This document shows, in pieces, positions 1-6,695 of a DNA stretch of 40,129 nucleotides. Position 1 is the stretch's first letter; every line of letters begins with the position of its first letter. Below the pieces are notes generated by a model. That model had not been told where the DNA came from. It was given only the letters and a program-made list of their open reading frames with translations, and did no database searches. The stretch spans positions 1 to 40,129 of the forward strand of contig CAKPDR010000013.1 of assembly GCA_934149075.1 (NCBI GenBank). Reading direction: 5' to 3'. A program made the translations under genes and the position numbers. Origin of the DNA: an uncultured Clostridia bacterium. GTDB taxonomy: Bacteria; Bacillota; Clostridia; TANB77; CAG-508.

Positions 1-99
1 CCACATGCTTATATTAGAAAATATGGAATTTGCCGTGTATGTTTCAGAGAATTAGCACACAAAGGTGAAATTCCAGGAGTTAAAAAAGCAAGTTGGTAA
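1..99 (+). CDS. rpsN: Ribosomal protein S14 type Z (uS14), 3' end only
   Basis: The first 33 codons of the window, in frame 1, read as the C-terminal part of a short zinc-type S14. The pair Cys-Arg-Val-Cys (CxxC) is visible, followed by the family ending Gly-Val-Lys-Lys-Ala-Ser-Trp and a TAA stop at 97-99. S14 binds the 3' major domain of 16S rRNA in the head of the 30S subunit. The start and the first CxxC half of the zinc site lie outside the window. It is the first visible gene of an spc-type cluster and is followed 89 nt later by rpsH. The call rests on the conserved tail and on gene order. Confidence 0.93.
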   Translation, partial: PHAYIRKYGICRVCFRELAHKGEIPGVKKASW

Positions 100-135
100 T
101 ACTATAGCAACAAAAATAGAAGAAATTTGAATAAA

Positions 136-162
136 GGGTCATCATCATTTTATGATGTGTCC
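136..162 (+). promoter_or_regulatory. Hairpin in rpsN-rpsH spacer (GGG...GUGUCC family, copy 1)
   Basis: CATCAT (140-145) pairs with ATGATG (152-157), flanked by GGG (136-138) and TCC (160-162), to form a stem-loop just before the rpsH ribosome binding site AAAGGAGGG. No U-tract follows, so a terminator is unlikely. The 3' arm carries the GTGTCC motif that recurs before rplO, rpmJ and rpsD. Confidence 0.5.
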
Positions 163-188
163 ACTATCAAAAAAGGAGGGAAAGTAAA

Positions 189-587
189 TTGAATACTACA
201 GATCCAATAGCAGATATGTTAACAAGAATAAGAAATGCTAACAGTGCTAAGCACAAAACAGTTGATGTACCAGCTTCTAAAATGAAAACAGCAATAGCTG
301 AAATTTTATTTAAAGAAGGATATATCAAATCATTTGAATTAATAAGCAATGAAAATCAAGGAATCATCAGAATAACATTAAAATATGATGAAAAAGGAAC
401 AAGAGTAATTGATGGAATAAAAAGAATCAGTAAACCAGGATTAAGAGTATATGCAGGTAAAGAAGAATTACCAAGAGTATTAAATGGTTTAGGAATAGCA
501 ATAATTTCTACATCAAAAGGTCTAAAAACAGACAAAGAAGCAAGAGAAGCAGGAATGGGTGGAGAAGTTTTAGCTTACATATGGTAA
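189..587 (+). CDS. rpsH: Ribosomal protein S8 (uS8)
   Basis: This encodes 132 residues, the usual S8 length. It opens with the family-typical TDPIADMLTRIRNA and ends with GGEVLAYIW, the conserved S8 C-terminus. S8 binds helix 21 of 16S rRNA early in 30S assembly, and in E. coli it also represses its own spc operon. The start is TTG at 189, seven bases after AAAGGAGGG; there is no in-frame ATG closer to the site. The gene sits between rpsN and rplF in standard spc order. A hairpin with a GTGTCC motif lies directly upstream. Confidence 0.97.
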   Translation: MNTTDPIADMLTRIRNANSAKHKTVDVPASKMKTAIAEILFKEGYIKSFELISNENQGIIRITLKYDEKGTRVIDGIKRISKPGLRVYAGKEELPRVLNGLGIAIISTSKGLKTDKEAREAGMGGEVLAYIW

Positions 588-620
588 TTAACAAACAATA
601 AAAAAGGAAGGTGAAACAAA

Positions 621-1157
621 ATGTCAAGAATAGGAAATAAACCTATTGCTGTACCAGCAGGAGTTGAAGTAAAACTTGATGGAAAAAAATTGACTGTAAA
701 AGGACCTAAAGGTACATTAGAAAGAGAAATACACAAAAATATTTCTGTATCAATAGAAGACAATGTTATTAAAGTAACAAGACCAAATGACGAAGCTAAA
801 AACAGAAGTTTACATGGTTTAACAAGAACTTTAATAAGTAACATGATAGATGGTGTTGAAAAAGAATTTACAAGAGAATTGCAAATAAATGGTGTAGGTT
901 ATAGAGTTGCAAAACAAGGAAATAACTTAAACTTAACATTAGGATATTCTCATCCAGTAATATTTGAAGCACCAGAAGGAATCACATTTGATGTTCCAAA
1001 CCAAAATACTATAATAGTAAGAGGAATTGACAAAGAATTAGTTGGTCAAACAGCAGCTAATATCAGAACAAAGAGACCACCAGAAGTATATAGAGGTAAA
1101 GGTATCAAATATGCTGAAGAAGTTATTAGACGTAAAGAAGGTAAGACAGGAAAATAA
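621..1157 (+). CDS. rplF: Ribosomal protein L6 (uL6)
   Basis: A 178-residue protein of normal L6 length. It starts MSRIGNKPI and shows the family sequence ELQINGVGYR in the first half and the C-terminal signature with RTKRPPEVYRGKGIKY. L6 binds 23S rRNA near the sarcin-ricin loop and the GTPase-associated centre. The ribosome binding site AAGGAAGGTG precedes the ATG. It lies 33 nt after rpsH and is followed by an unusually long structured spacer (about 140 nt) before rplR. Confidence 0.97.
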   Translation: MSRIGNKPIAVPAGVEVKLDGKKLTVKGPKGTLEREIHKNISVSIEDNVIKVTRPNDEAKNRSLHGLTRTLISNMIDGVEKEFTRELQINGVGYRVAKQGNNLNLTLGYSHPVIFEAPEGITFDVPNQNTIIVRGIDKELVGQTAANIRTKRPPEVYRGKGIKYAEEVIRRKEGKTGK

Positions 1158-1162
1158 ATTTC

Positions 1163-1274
1163 CATTAAATTCATCATCTTGCACATTTTTAGCTGCATAA
1201 TCAGACTTCGATGTACAAACGTACATCTTCATCCTGATTATTTACTAAAAATGCACAATATAATAAATTTAATG
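1163..1274 (+). promoter_or_regulatory. 112-nt multi-stem hairpin between rplF and rplR
   Basis: Four perfectly complementary segments nest inside each other: CATTAAATT 1163-1171 with AATTTAATG 1266-1274; CATTTTTAG 1184-1192 with CTAAAAATG 1245-1253; TAATCAG 1198-1204 with CTGATTA 1234-1240; and GATGTAC 1210-1216 with GTACATC 1221-1227 around an AAAC loop. There is no U-run, so it is not a normal terminator. It ends about 10 nt before the rplR ribosome binding site. It may be a structured leader, an RNA-processing site or a small inserted palindrome. Confidence 0.6.
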
Positions 1275-1296
1275 AAAATTAGGAAAGGAGTAAGAA

Positions 1297-1656
1297 ATGG
1301 TTAGTAAAACAAATAGAAAGCTAGAAAGAGATAGAAGACATAAAAGAGTTAGAACTAAAGTATCTGGAACAGCAGAAAGACCAAGATTATGTGTATATAG
1401 AAGTAATACAAACTTATATGCACAAGTAATTGATGATGTTGCAGGAAATACATTAGTATCTGCTTCAACATTAGATAAAGAAATAAAAACAAAAAAATCT
1501 AATATAGAAGCAGCTAAAGAAGTTGGAGCTTTAATCGCAAAAAGAGCAGCAGCAAAGAAAATAACAACAGTAGTGTTTGATCGTAGTGGATACATATATC
1601 ACGGTGTTGTAAAAGAACTAGCTGAAGCTGCAAGAGAAGGAGGCTTAGAATTCTAA
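1297..1656 (+). CDS. rplR: Ribosomal protein L18 (uL18)
   Basis: This encodes 119 residues, the usual bacterial L18 size. The basic N-terminus (KTNRKLERDRRHKRVRTKV), the segment ERPRLCVYRSNTNLYAQVIDD and the ending with FDRSGYIYHGVVKELAEAAR are all classic. L18 binds 5S rRNA together with L5 and anchors it in the central protuberance. The ATG follows AGGAAAGGAG. Its stop TAA shares one base with the rpsE ATG (TAATG), so the two are probably translationally coupled. A 112-nt hairpin precedes it. Confidence 0.97.
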   Translation: MVSKTNRKLERDRRHKRVRTKVSGTAERPRLCVYRSNTNLYAQVIDDVAGNTLVSASTLDKEIKTKKSNIEAAKEVGALIAKRAAAKKITTVVFDRSGYIYHGVVKELAEAAREGGLEF

Positions 1657-2147
1657 TGGAAGAAAATAAAACACCAGAATTAAAAGAAAAAGTAGTAGCT
1701 ATTAATAGAGTTGCAAAAGTTGTAAAAGGTGGTAGAACATTTAGATTCAGTGCTGTTGTTATCGTAGGAGATGGAGCAGGACATGTAGGAATTGGAAATG
1801 GTAAAGCTGCTGAAGTACCAGATGCAATCAAAAAAGCTATTCAAGAAGCTAAAAAGAATTTAGTAGAAGTTCCAATAGTTGGAACAACAGTACCTCATGA
1901 ATATATTGGAAAATTTGGTAGTGCAAAAGTTATGCTAAAACCAGCTGCTGTAGGTACAGGACTTATAGCTGGAGGAAGTGTAAGACCAGTATTAGAGCTT
2001 GCAGGTTATAAAGATATACGTACAAAAGTTATTGGAACAAACAATCCAAGAAACGTTGTATATGCAACTATTGAAGGTTTAAAGAATATGCAAACAATTG
2101 AACAAGTTGCTAGAAAAAGAGATAAAAAAGTAGAAGATATTATGTAA
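1656..2147 (+). CDS. rpsE: Ribosomal protein S5 (uS5)
   Basis: A 163-residue S5. The N-terminal double-stranded RNA-binding-like domain is seen from VVAINRVAKVVKGGRTFRFS to AIQEAKKNL, and the C-terminal domain contains VGTGLIAGGSVRPVLELAG and the N-P-R-N motif. S5 sits at the mRNA entry channel with S3 and S4 and affects decoding accuracy. It overlaps rplR by one base. The usual next gene, rpmD (L30), is absent; a 91-nt spacer with a hairpin leads to rplO. Confidence 0.97.
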   Translation: MEENKTPELKEKVVAINRVAKVVKGGRTFRFSAVVIVGDGAGHVGIGNGKAAEVPDAIKKAIQEAKKNLVEVPIVGTTVPHEYIGKFGSAKVMLKPAAVGTGLIAGGSVRPVLELAGYKDIRTKVIGTNNPRNVVYATIEGLKNMQTIEQVARKRDKKVEDIM

Positions 2148-2176
2148 GGGAATAACCCAAAAAAGAAGAATTTTAT

Positions 2177-2209
2177 AGGGGCAATCAAAATTTTAAAATA
2201 GGTGTCCCT
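2177..2209 (+). promoter_or_regulatory. Hairpin in rpsE-rplO spacer (GGGG...GUGUCCC family, copy 2)
   Basis: AGGGGCA (2177-2183) pairs with TGTCCCT (2203-2209) including one G-U pair, around an A/T-only loop. It lies in the position where rpmD would be expected and ends about 10 nt before the rplO ribosome binding site AAGGAGGTG. It shares the GTGTCCC 3' arm with copies upstream of rpsH, rpmJ and rpsD. Confidence 0.5.
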
Positions 2210-2238
2210 TGACAAGAAATAAGGAGGTGCGAAAGAGT

Positions 2239-2673
2239 ATGAAACTAGGAGAATTAAAACCAGCTGTTGAGAAAAAAGATAGAAAAAGACTTGGACGTGG
2301 TACAGGATCTGGAACAGGAAAAACTTCTGGAAAAGGACATAAAGGACAAAAAGCAAGAAGTGGTGGAGGAGTTAGAAGAGGATTCGAAGGAGGTCAAACA
2401 CCATTATATAGAAGACTTCCAAAAAGAGGTTTCACAAATATCCATGCTAAAAACTATACAGAAGTAACATTAACAATGTTAAATAAGTCAAAAGCTACAG
2501 ATGTAACAGCAGAAAGCTTAGTAGAAGAAGGAATAATCGGAAAAGTAAATGACGGAATCGTTATATTAGCTACAGGAACATTAGATAAAAAATTAAATGT
2601 AAAAGCTAAAAGATTTACTGCATCTGCTAAGGAAAAAATCGAAGCCCTAGGCGGAAAGGCAGAGGTGATTTAG
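2239..2673 (+). CDS. rplO: Ribosomal protein L15 (uL15)
   Basis: This encodes 144 residues starting MKLGELKP. The Gly-rich, basic N-terminal extension (KRLGRGTGSGTGKTSGKGHK) that threads into 23S rRNA is intact, as is the globular C-terminus ending in an Ala-rich SAKEKIEALGGKAEVI. I chose the ATG at 2239 because AAGGAGGTGC sits eight bases upstream and L15 proteins begin here. A TTG 30 nt earlier extends the frame but would put the site inside the gene. It abuts secY with no spacer. Confidence 0.96.
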   Translation: MKLGELKPAVEKKDRKRLGRGTGSGTGKTSGKGHKGQKARSGGGVRRGFEGGQTPLYRRLPKRGFTNIHAKNYTEVTLTMLNKSKATDVTAESLVEEGIIGKVNDGIVILATGTLDKKLNVKAKRFTASAKEKIEALGGKAEVI

Positions 2674-3990
2674 TTGTTTAAAACGATAAAAAACGCTTTA
2701 AAAACACCGGATGTAAGAAAAAGACTTTTATATACATTACTACTTATTGTATTGTTTAGACTAGGATGTTACATTACAGTACCTGGAGTAAATACAATTA
2801 CATTAAATGAGGCTATGAGTTCTCAAAATGGAATTGCAGGATTTATAGATATAATTTCAGGAGGAGCCTTTTCAAGATTTTCTGTATTTGCAATGTCAAT
2901 AAGCCCATATATTACAGCATCAATTGTTGTACAATTATTGGCTATGATAATACCATCTTTAGAAAAATTAGCTAAAGAAGGTGGAGAAGAAGGCAGAAGA
3001 GTAATGAATAGATGGACAAAGATTATAACATTAATCTTATCTTTAGTAGAAGCTATTGGTATCTATTTATCTTATAAAAGCTCAGGAATATTTATAAATG
3101 CTGGATGGTTAACAGGAATTTTAATAGTTACATCTCTAGTTGCAGGAACATCTTTACTAATGTGGTTAGGAGAACAAATCACAAGTAAAGGAATTGGAAA
3201 TGGTATTTCTATTATAATATTTATAGGTATTATATCTGGATTACCAAGAGCAGTAACCACTATTTGGAATTTAATTGTAACATCTTCAGGATTTAGTACA
3301 ATTGGATTAATTACTGCATTAGGAATTATAGTTGGTGCTATAATTTTAGTTGCAGGAGTTGTATTTGTACAACAAGCTGAAAGAAGAGTACCAGTTCAAT
3401 ATTCTAAAAAGGTACAAGGTAGAAAAATGGTTGGTGCTCAAAGTACACATATTCCATTAAAATTGGTAATGGCTGGGGTAATGCCAGTAATATTTGCATC
3501 ATCATTTATGACATTCCCTGCAATGATAATATCAATTTTTGCAGATGTACAAAATCTAACAGGATTCTGGGCAGGAGTTTATAAATTCTCTATTGCAACA
3601 TCATCTGCAAGTGTTGGATGGGGATATTCATTAGCTAATGCAATAGTATATTTACTACTAATAATGGGATTCACATTTTTCTATACTTATGCTACATTTA
3701 ATCCAGCAGAAGTATCAAATAATATCAAGAAAAATGGTGGATTTATACCAGGAATTAGAGCTGGAAAACCAACAACAGATTATTTAACATCTATAATGAC
3801 AAAATTGACAATTTTTGGAGGATTTTTCCTATCAGTAATTGCAATATTACCAATGTTATTAAGATTTACAAGTTTGAATGTTTCTTTTGGTGGAACTTCA
3901 ATATTAATCGTTGTAGGTGTTGCTCTTGAAACAGTACAACAATTAGAAGGTCAATTAGTAATGAGACATTATAAAGGTTTCTTAGAATAA
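2674..3990 (+). CDS. secY: Preprotein translocase channel subunit SecY
   Basis: A 438-residue multi-spanning membrane protein with ten hydrophobic segments, the normal SecY size. Recognisable parts are TVPGVN near the N-terminus, the plug-region sequence GGAFSRFSVFAMSISPYITASI, the long cytoplasmic loop with QQAERRVPVQYSKKVQGRK, and the C-terminal loop with NNGGF-like NIKKNGGFIPGIRAG. It forms the lateral-gated channel of the Sec translocon with SecE/SecG. The start is TTG at 2674, directly after the rplO stop, with AGAGGTGA inside rplO as ribosome binding site. A strong terminator follows immediately, so the spc transcript ends here. Confidence 0.97.
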   Translation: MFKTIKNALKTPDVRKRLLYTLLLIVLFRLGCYITVPGVNTITLNEAMSSQNGIAGFIDIISGGAFSRFSVFAMSISPYITASIVVQLLAMIIPSLEKLAKEGGEEGRRVMNRWTKIITLILSLVEAIGIYLSYKSSGIFINAGWLTGILIVTSLVAGTSLLMWLGEQITSKGIGNGISIIIFIGIISGLPRAVTTIWNLIVTSSGFSTIGLITALGIIVGAIILVAGVVFVQQAERRVPVQYSKKVQGRKMVGAQSTHIPLKLVMAGVMPVIFASSFMTFPAMIISIFADVQNLTGFWAGVYKFSIATSSASVGWGYSLANAIVYLLLIMGFTFFYTYATFNPAEVSNNIKKNGGFIPGIRAGKPTTDYLTSIMTKLTIFGGFFLSVIAILPMLLRFTSLNVSFGGTSILIVVGVALETVQQLEGQLVMRHYKGFLE

Positions 3991-4029
3991 AAAAGATAGT
4001 ATCTATCATATGATAGGTGCTATTTTTTT
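3991..4029 (+). terminator. Strong intrinsic terminator after secY
   Basis: The 28-nt segment 3996-4023 is an almost complete palindrome centred on CTATCATATGATAG; its few mismatches can form G-U pairs. It is flanked by A-run and T-run (TATTTTTTT to 4029), a textbook rho-independent terminator closing the spc transcript. Confidence 0.88.
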
Positions 4030-4045
4030 GAGCCGTTTAGTTGAT

Positions 4046-4241
4046 CTGTAAGAATAGATTTAAATATAAGTTTTTCATTACATTCCTTGGCTTATTACGA
4101 ATTTTAAGAAATTCTAACTTGTTTTATGGCACCCTTCCATTCTCGTGAATTCTTTCCATAAAACTGCATAGAATTTCTAAAATTTCTCCATGCACATTCG
4201 TCACTTCATTCAAAACTTATATTTAAAGCTATTTCTTGCAT
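4046..4241. repeat. 196-nt long imperfect inverted repeat between secY and adk
   Basis: This is the only stretch of about 400 nt without a gene in the ribosomal cluster (3991-4395), and much of it is one nested palindrome. Outer arms of 16 perfect bases (4059-4074 with 4212-4227) are extended outward by AATAG/CTATT and GTAAG-type pairing. An 18-nt arm pair (4099-4116 with 4169-4186) has only two mismatches, and GTTTTATGG 4121-4129 pairs with CCATAAAAC 4156-4164. I see no open frame. It could be a MITE-like insertion, a structured RNA or an extended transcription-isolating element between the terminator and the adk promoter. Confidence 0.6.
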
Positions 4242-4288
4242 AAAATATTAAACAGTAATAAAAAAATATGGATAAAATATGAAATTAA

Positions 4289-4317
4289 TTGACAAACTAA
4301 GGAAAATAGGCTAAAAT
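4289..4317 (+). promoter_or_regulatory. Sigma-A promoter of adk-map-infA-alpha cluster
   Basis: A perfect -35 TTGACA (4289-4294), a 17-bp spacer and TAAAAT (4312-4317) predict transcription starting near 4324. It is the only strong promoter between secY and adk. Confidence 0.8.
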
Positions 4318-4339
4318 AGAAAATGTAATACGAAAGAAA

Positions 4340-4367
4340 GCCTCTAAGAAATTAGAGGCACATATTT
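4340..4367 (+). promoter_or_regulatory. Terminator-like hairpin in adk 5' leader
   Basis: GCCTCTAA (4340-4347) pairs perfectly with TTAGAGGC (4352-4359), followed by ACATATTTTTTT. It begins only about 15 nt after the predicted start point, between promoter and adk. It could attenuate or merely stabilise the 5' end. Confidence 0.6.
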
Positions 4368-4395
4368 TTTTGAGAGAAGAAAGGATGAAATAGAA

Positions 4396-5061
4396 ATGAA
4401 TATTATTATGTTAGGAGCTCAAGGTACAGGAAAAGGAACAGTTGCTGGATTAATAAGCAATGAGATTGGAATTCCACAAATATCTACAGGAGACATATTT
4501 AGAAAAAATATTAGTGAAAAAACACCATTAGGAATAGAAGCTGATAAATATATATCAAAAGGAAATTTGGTTCCAGATGAAATAACAGTACCTATGGTAA
4601 AAAATAGATTAACATGGGAAGACGCAAAAAACGGAGTAATATTAGACGGATTTCCAAGAACAATAGAACAAGCAGAAAAATTAGATAAAATATTAGAAGA
4701 AAAAGGTGAAAAAATAGATTTAGTAATAAATCTAGTAACACCAAAAGAAGAATTAATAGATAGAATGTTAACGAGAAGAGTATGTACTAATCCAGATTGT
4801 AAAACAACATATAATATTAAACTACATCCACCAGTAAAAGAAGGAATTTGTGATAAATGTGGTTCACCACTAAAACAAAGAGACGATGATTCAGATCCTG
4901 AAGCGATAAACAGAAGATTAGAAATATATGAAGAAAAAACAAGCCCATTAGTTGAATTTTATAAAAATAAGGGAGTACTAAGAACCGAAACAGTAAGCTT
5001 ATCAATAAATAGGATGGGAAAAGATGTAGCAGAAGATATAGTAAAAGAATTAAAAAAATAA
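4396..5061 (+). CDS. adk: Adenylate kinase with zinc-binding lid
   Basis: A 221-residue long-form adenylate kinase (ATP + AMP = 2 ADP). The P-loop GAQGTGKGT is near residue 7, the AMP-binding region has STGDIFR, and GFPRT follows around residue 84. The lid carries four cysteines (CTNPDC and CDKC), the zinc-binding version common in Gram-positive bacteria, then RRLEIYEEKT. The ATG is preceded by AGAAAGGATG at slightly long spacing. It is the first gene after its own promoter and leads map and infA, the usual order after secY. Confidence 0.96.
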   Translation: MNIIMLGAQGTGKGTVAGLISNEIGIPQISTGDIFRKNISEKTPLGIEADKYISKGNLVPDEITVPMVKNRLTWEDAKNGVILDGFPRTIEQAEKLDKILEEKGEKIDLVINLVTPKEELIDRMLTRRVCTNPDCKTTYNIKLHPPVKEGICDKCGSPLKQRDDDSDPEAINRRLEIYEEKTSPLVEFYKNKGVLRTETVSLSINRMGKDVAEDIVKELKK

Positions 5062-5125
5062 ATATATAGAAGATTTAAAATCTCCTAAAAAGAAGAAGAA
5101 AATGAACTAGGTGAAAGGAGAAAAA

Positions 5126-5896
5126 ATGGTAACTATAAAATCAAAAAGAGAAATTGAATTAATGAGAGAGGCTGGAAGAGTAACAGCATTAACACATAAA
5201 GCAATAGAAGAAGCAATAAAACCAGGTATGACAACAGCTGAAATAGATCAAATAGCAGAAAAAACAATGAAAAAATATGGAGCAATATCAGCTGAAAAGG
5301 GGTATGACCCAAGAATAAAGGGGGTACCTCCATATCCAGCTGCAACATGCATATCAATTAATGATGAAGTAATACATGGAGTTCCATCAAGTAAAAGATA
5401 CATAAAAGATGGAGATATCGTAAGTGTAGATTTAGTAGCACTAAAAAATGGATATAACGGAGATGCTGCAAGAACTTACATGGTAGGAAATGTATCAAAA
5501 GAAGCAAAAAGATTAGTAGAAGTTACAAAACAAGCATTTTTTGAGGGAATAAAATATGCTAGAAAAGGAAATAGAATAGGTGATGTATCACATGCGATTG
5601 GTGAATATGTAAAATCACAAGGGTATTCAGTAGTAAGAGAATTTGAAGGACATGGAATAGGAAAAGAAATGCATGAAGAACCAGAAATACCAAACTACGG
5701 AAAAGCTGGGAGAGGAATTAGATTAGAACCTGGTATGACATTAGCGATAGAACCCATGGTAATAGCAGGAAAACCAGACATTTGGGAGCTAGAAGATGGT
5801 TGGACAATTGTGACACAAGATGGAAGTTGGGCAGCGCATTATGAAAATACGATTTTAATTACAGAAAATGAGCCGGAACTATTGACAATTCTATAA
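5126..5896 (+). CDS. map: Methionine aminopeptidase, type I
   Basis: A 256-residue type I enzyme that removes the initiator Met from new proteins, using two divalent metals. The five ligands are visible in order: Asp in VSVDLVAL, Asp in NGDAART, His in GHGIGKEMHEEP, Glu in AIEPMV and Glu in ENTILIT. The start is taken at ATG 5126, five bases after GAAAGGAG; an in-frame GTG at 5111 overlaps the ribosome binding site itself. It follows adk by 64 nt and precedes infA, as in most Firmicutes. Confidence 0.96.
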   Translation: MVTIKSKREIELMREAGRVTALTHKAIEEAIKPGMTTAEIDQIAEKTMKKYGAISAEKGYDPRIKGVPPYPAATCISINDEVIHGVPSSKRYIKDGDIVSVDLVALKNGYNGDAARTYMVGNVSKEAKRLVEVTKQAFFEGIKYARKGNRIGDVSHAIGEYVKSQGYSVVREFEGHGIGKEMHEEPEIPNYGKAGRGIRLEPGMTLAIEPMVIAGKPDIWELEDGWTIVTQDGSWAAHYENTILITENEPELLTIL

Positions 5897-5967
5897 AAGT
5901 ATTATATAATGTATGAGTTAAAATCGAAAAATAAATTAGAGTAGCTCTTAAGAAGGAGGTAAATAAC

Positions 5968-6186
5968 TTGGCAAAAGAGGATGTAATAGAGGTTGAAGGT
6001 ATTGTTGTAGAAACATTACCGAACACAAATTTTAAAGTAGAACTTGAAAATGGGCATCAAATATTAGCACATATTTCAGGAAAGCTAAGAATGAATTATA
6101 TAAAAATCCTACCAGGAGATAAAGTTAAAGTTGAATTATCACCATATGATTTAACTAGAGGAAGAATCACCTGGAGAGCAAAATAA
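5968..6186 (+). CDS. infA: Translation initiation factor IF-1
   Basis: Seventy-two residues, the exact usual IF-1 length, forming a single S1-like OB fold. It begins MAKEDVIEVEGIV and ends PYDLTRGRITWRAK, both hallmark segments. IF-1 binds the 30S A site during initiation. The start is TTG at 5968, nine bases after AAGGAGGT; a weak start codon combined with a strong site. It lies between map and rpmJ, the standard place. Confidence 0.97.
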   Translation: MAKEDVIEVEGIVVETLPNTNFKVELENGHQILAHISGKLRMNYIKILPGDKVKVELSPYDLTRGRITWRAK

Positions 6187-6244
6187 ATAAAAAAGAAAAT
6201 ATCAATTAACCCAAATATATAATAACAATATAGTTTGAGGATAC

Positions 6245-6327
6245 AAAGTCATCACTAGCTCATAAGGGGAGGGGACATATCTTATCCCTATATGTGAGCT
6301 AATGGTAAAGATGTGTCCCCTGACTTT
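6245..6327 (+). promoter_or_regulatory. Structured leader upstream of rpmJ with competing stems (GUGUCCC family, copy 3)
   Basis: A 14-bp stem pairs 6270-6283 (AGGGGACATATCTT) with 6308-6321 (AAGATGTGTCCCCT). AAAGTCA 6245-6251 can continue it by pairing with TGACTTT 6321-6327. A second stem, AGCTCA 6257-6262 with TGAGCT 6295-6300, interleaves with the first, so the two cannot both form except as a pseudoknot. The ribosome binding site AAAGGAGGG follows within 10 nt. Confidence 0.6.
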
Positions 6328-6345
6328 AGAAAAGGAGGGAATAAA

Positions 6346-6459
6346 ATGAAAGTAAGACCATCAGTAAAGAAAATATGTGACAAATGCAAAATAATAAAAA
6401 GAAAAGGTGTAATTAGAGTTATATGTGAAAACCCTAAACACAAACAAAGACAAGGGTAA
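6346..6459 (+). CDS. rpmJ: Ribosomal protein L36 (bL36), zinc type
   Basis: A 37-residue gene: MKVRPSVKKICDKCKII, then RKGVIRVICENPKHKQRQG and TAA. The zinc site is complete with CDKC, then Cys and His (C-x2-C-x12-C-x4-H), so this is the zinc-binding L36 paralog rather than a zinc-free copy. L36 stabilises 23S rRNA near the base of the L7/L12 stalk. AAAGGAGGG sits eight bases before the ATG. It lies between infA and rpsM as expected. Confidence 0.97.
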   Translation: MKVRPSVKKICDKCKIIKRKGVIRVICENPKHKQRQG

Positions 6460-6471
6460 CCTAAAGTTTAT

Positions 6472-6530
6472 AACACAAATGAGGTAGCGGCTGTTAAACT
6501 TAAAAAAAGTTTACATATCAAATTTGTGTT
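6472..6530 (+). promoter_or_regulatory. Hairpin 1 in the 236-nt rpmJ-rpsM spacer
   Basis: AACACAAAT (6472-6480) pairs perfectly with ATTTGTGTT (6522-6530). An inner stem TAAACTT 6495-6501 pairs with AAGTTTA 6507-6513 over an A5 loop. No T-run ends it. It is the first of two stems in the long leader of rpsM. Confidence 0.55.
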
Positions 6531-6551
6531 TATATATATGTCTGAAATAAA

Positions 6552-6605
6552 ACTTAAAGATCTGTAAAATATTATTATTTTATTAGATGCATTTCACCTT
6601 TAAGT
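6552..6605 (+). promoter_or_regulatory. Hairpin 2 in the rpmJ-rpsM spacer
   Basis: ACTTAAAG (6552-6559) pairs with CTTTAAGT (6598-6605). Inside it, ATCT/AGAT and TAAAAT/ATTTTA form a second stem around ATTATT. The remaining bases up to the rpsM ribosome binding site (about 80 nt) show no gene and no clear promoter. Confidence 0.5.
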
Positions 6606-6695
6606 CAATAAATAGGACAAATTATAAAGAACAGAAATGTTCGATATCAATATTTTATAAAATTCAAAAAGAAAAAATGTGGAGGTGTAAAAAAC

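Noticed and set aside
2267..2467. 66-codon frame overlapping rplO
   Set aside because: It lies entirely inside the L15 gene in another frame and is low-complexity Glu/Lys, a shadow of the basic L15 coding sequence.
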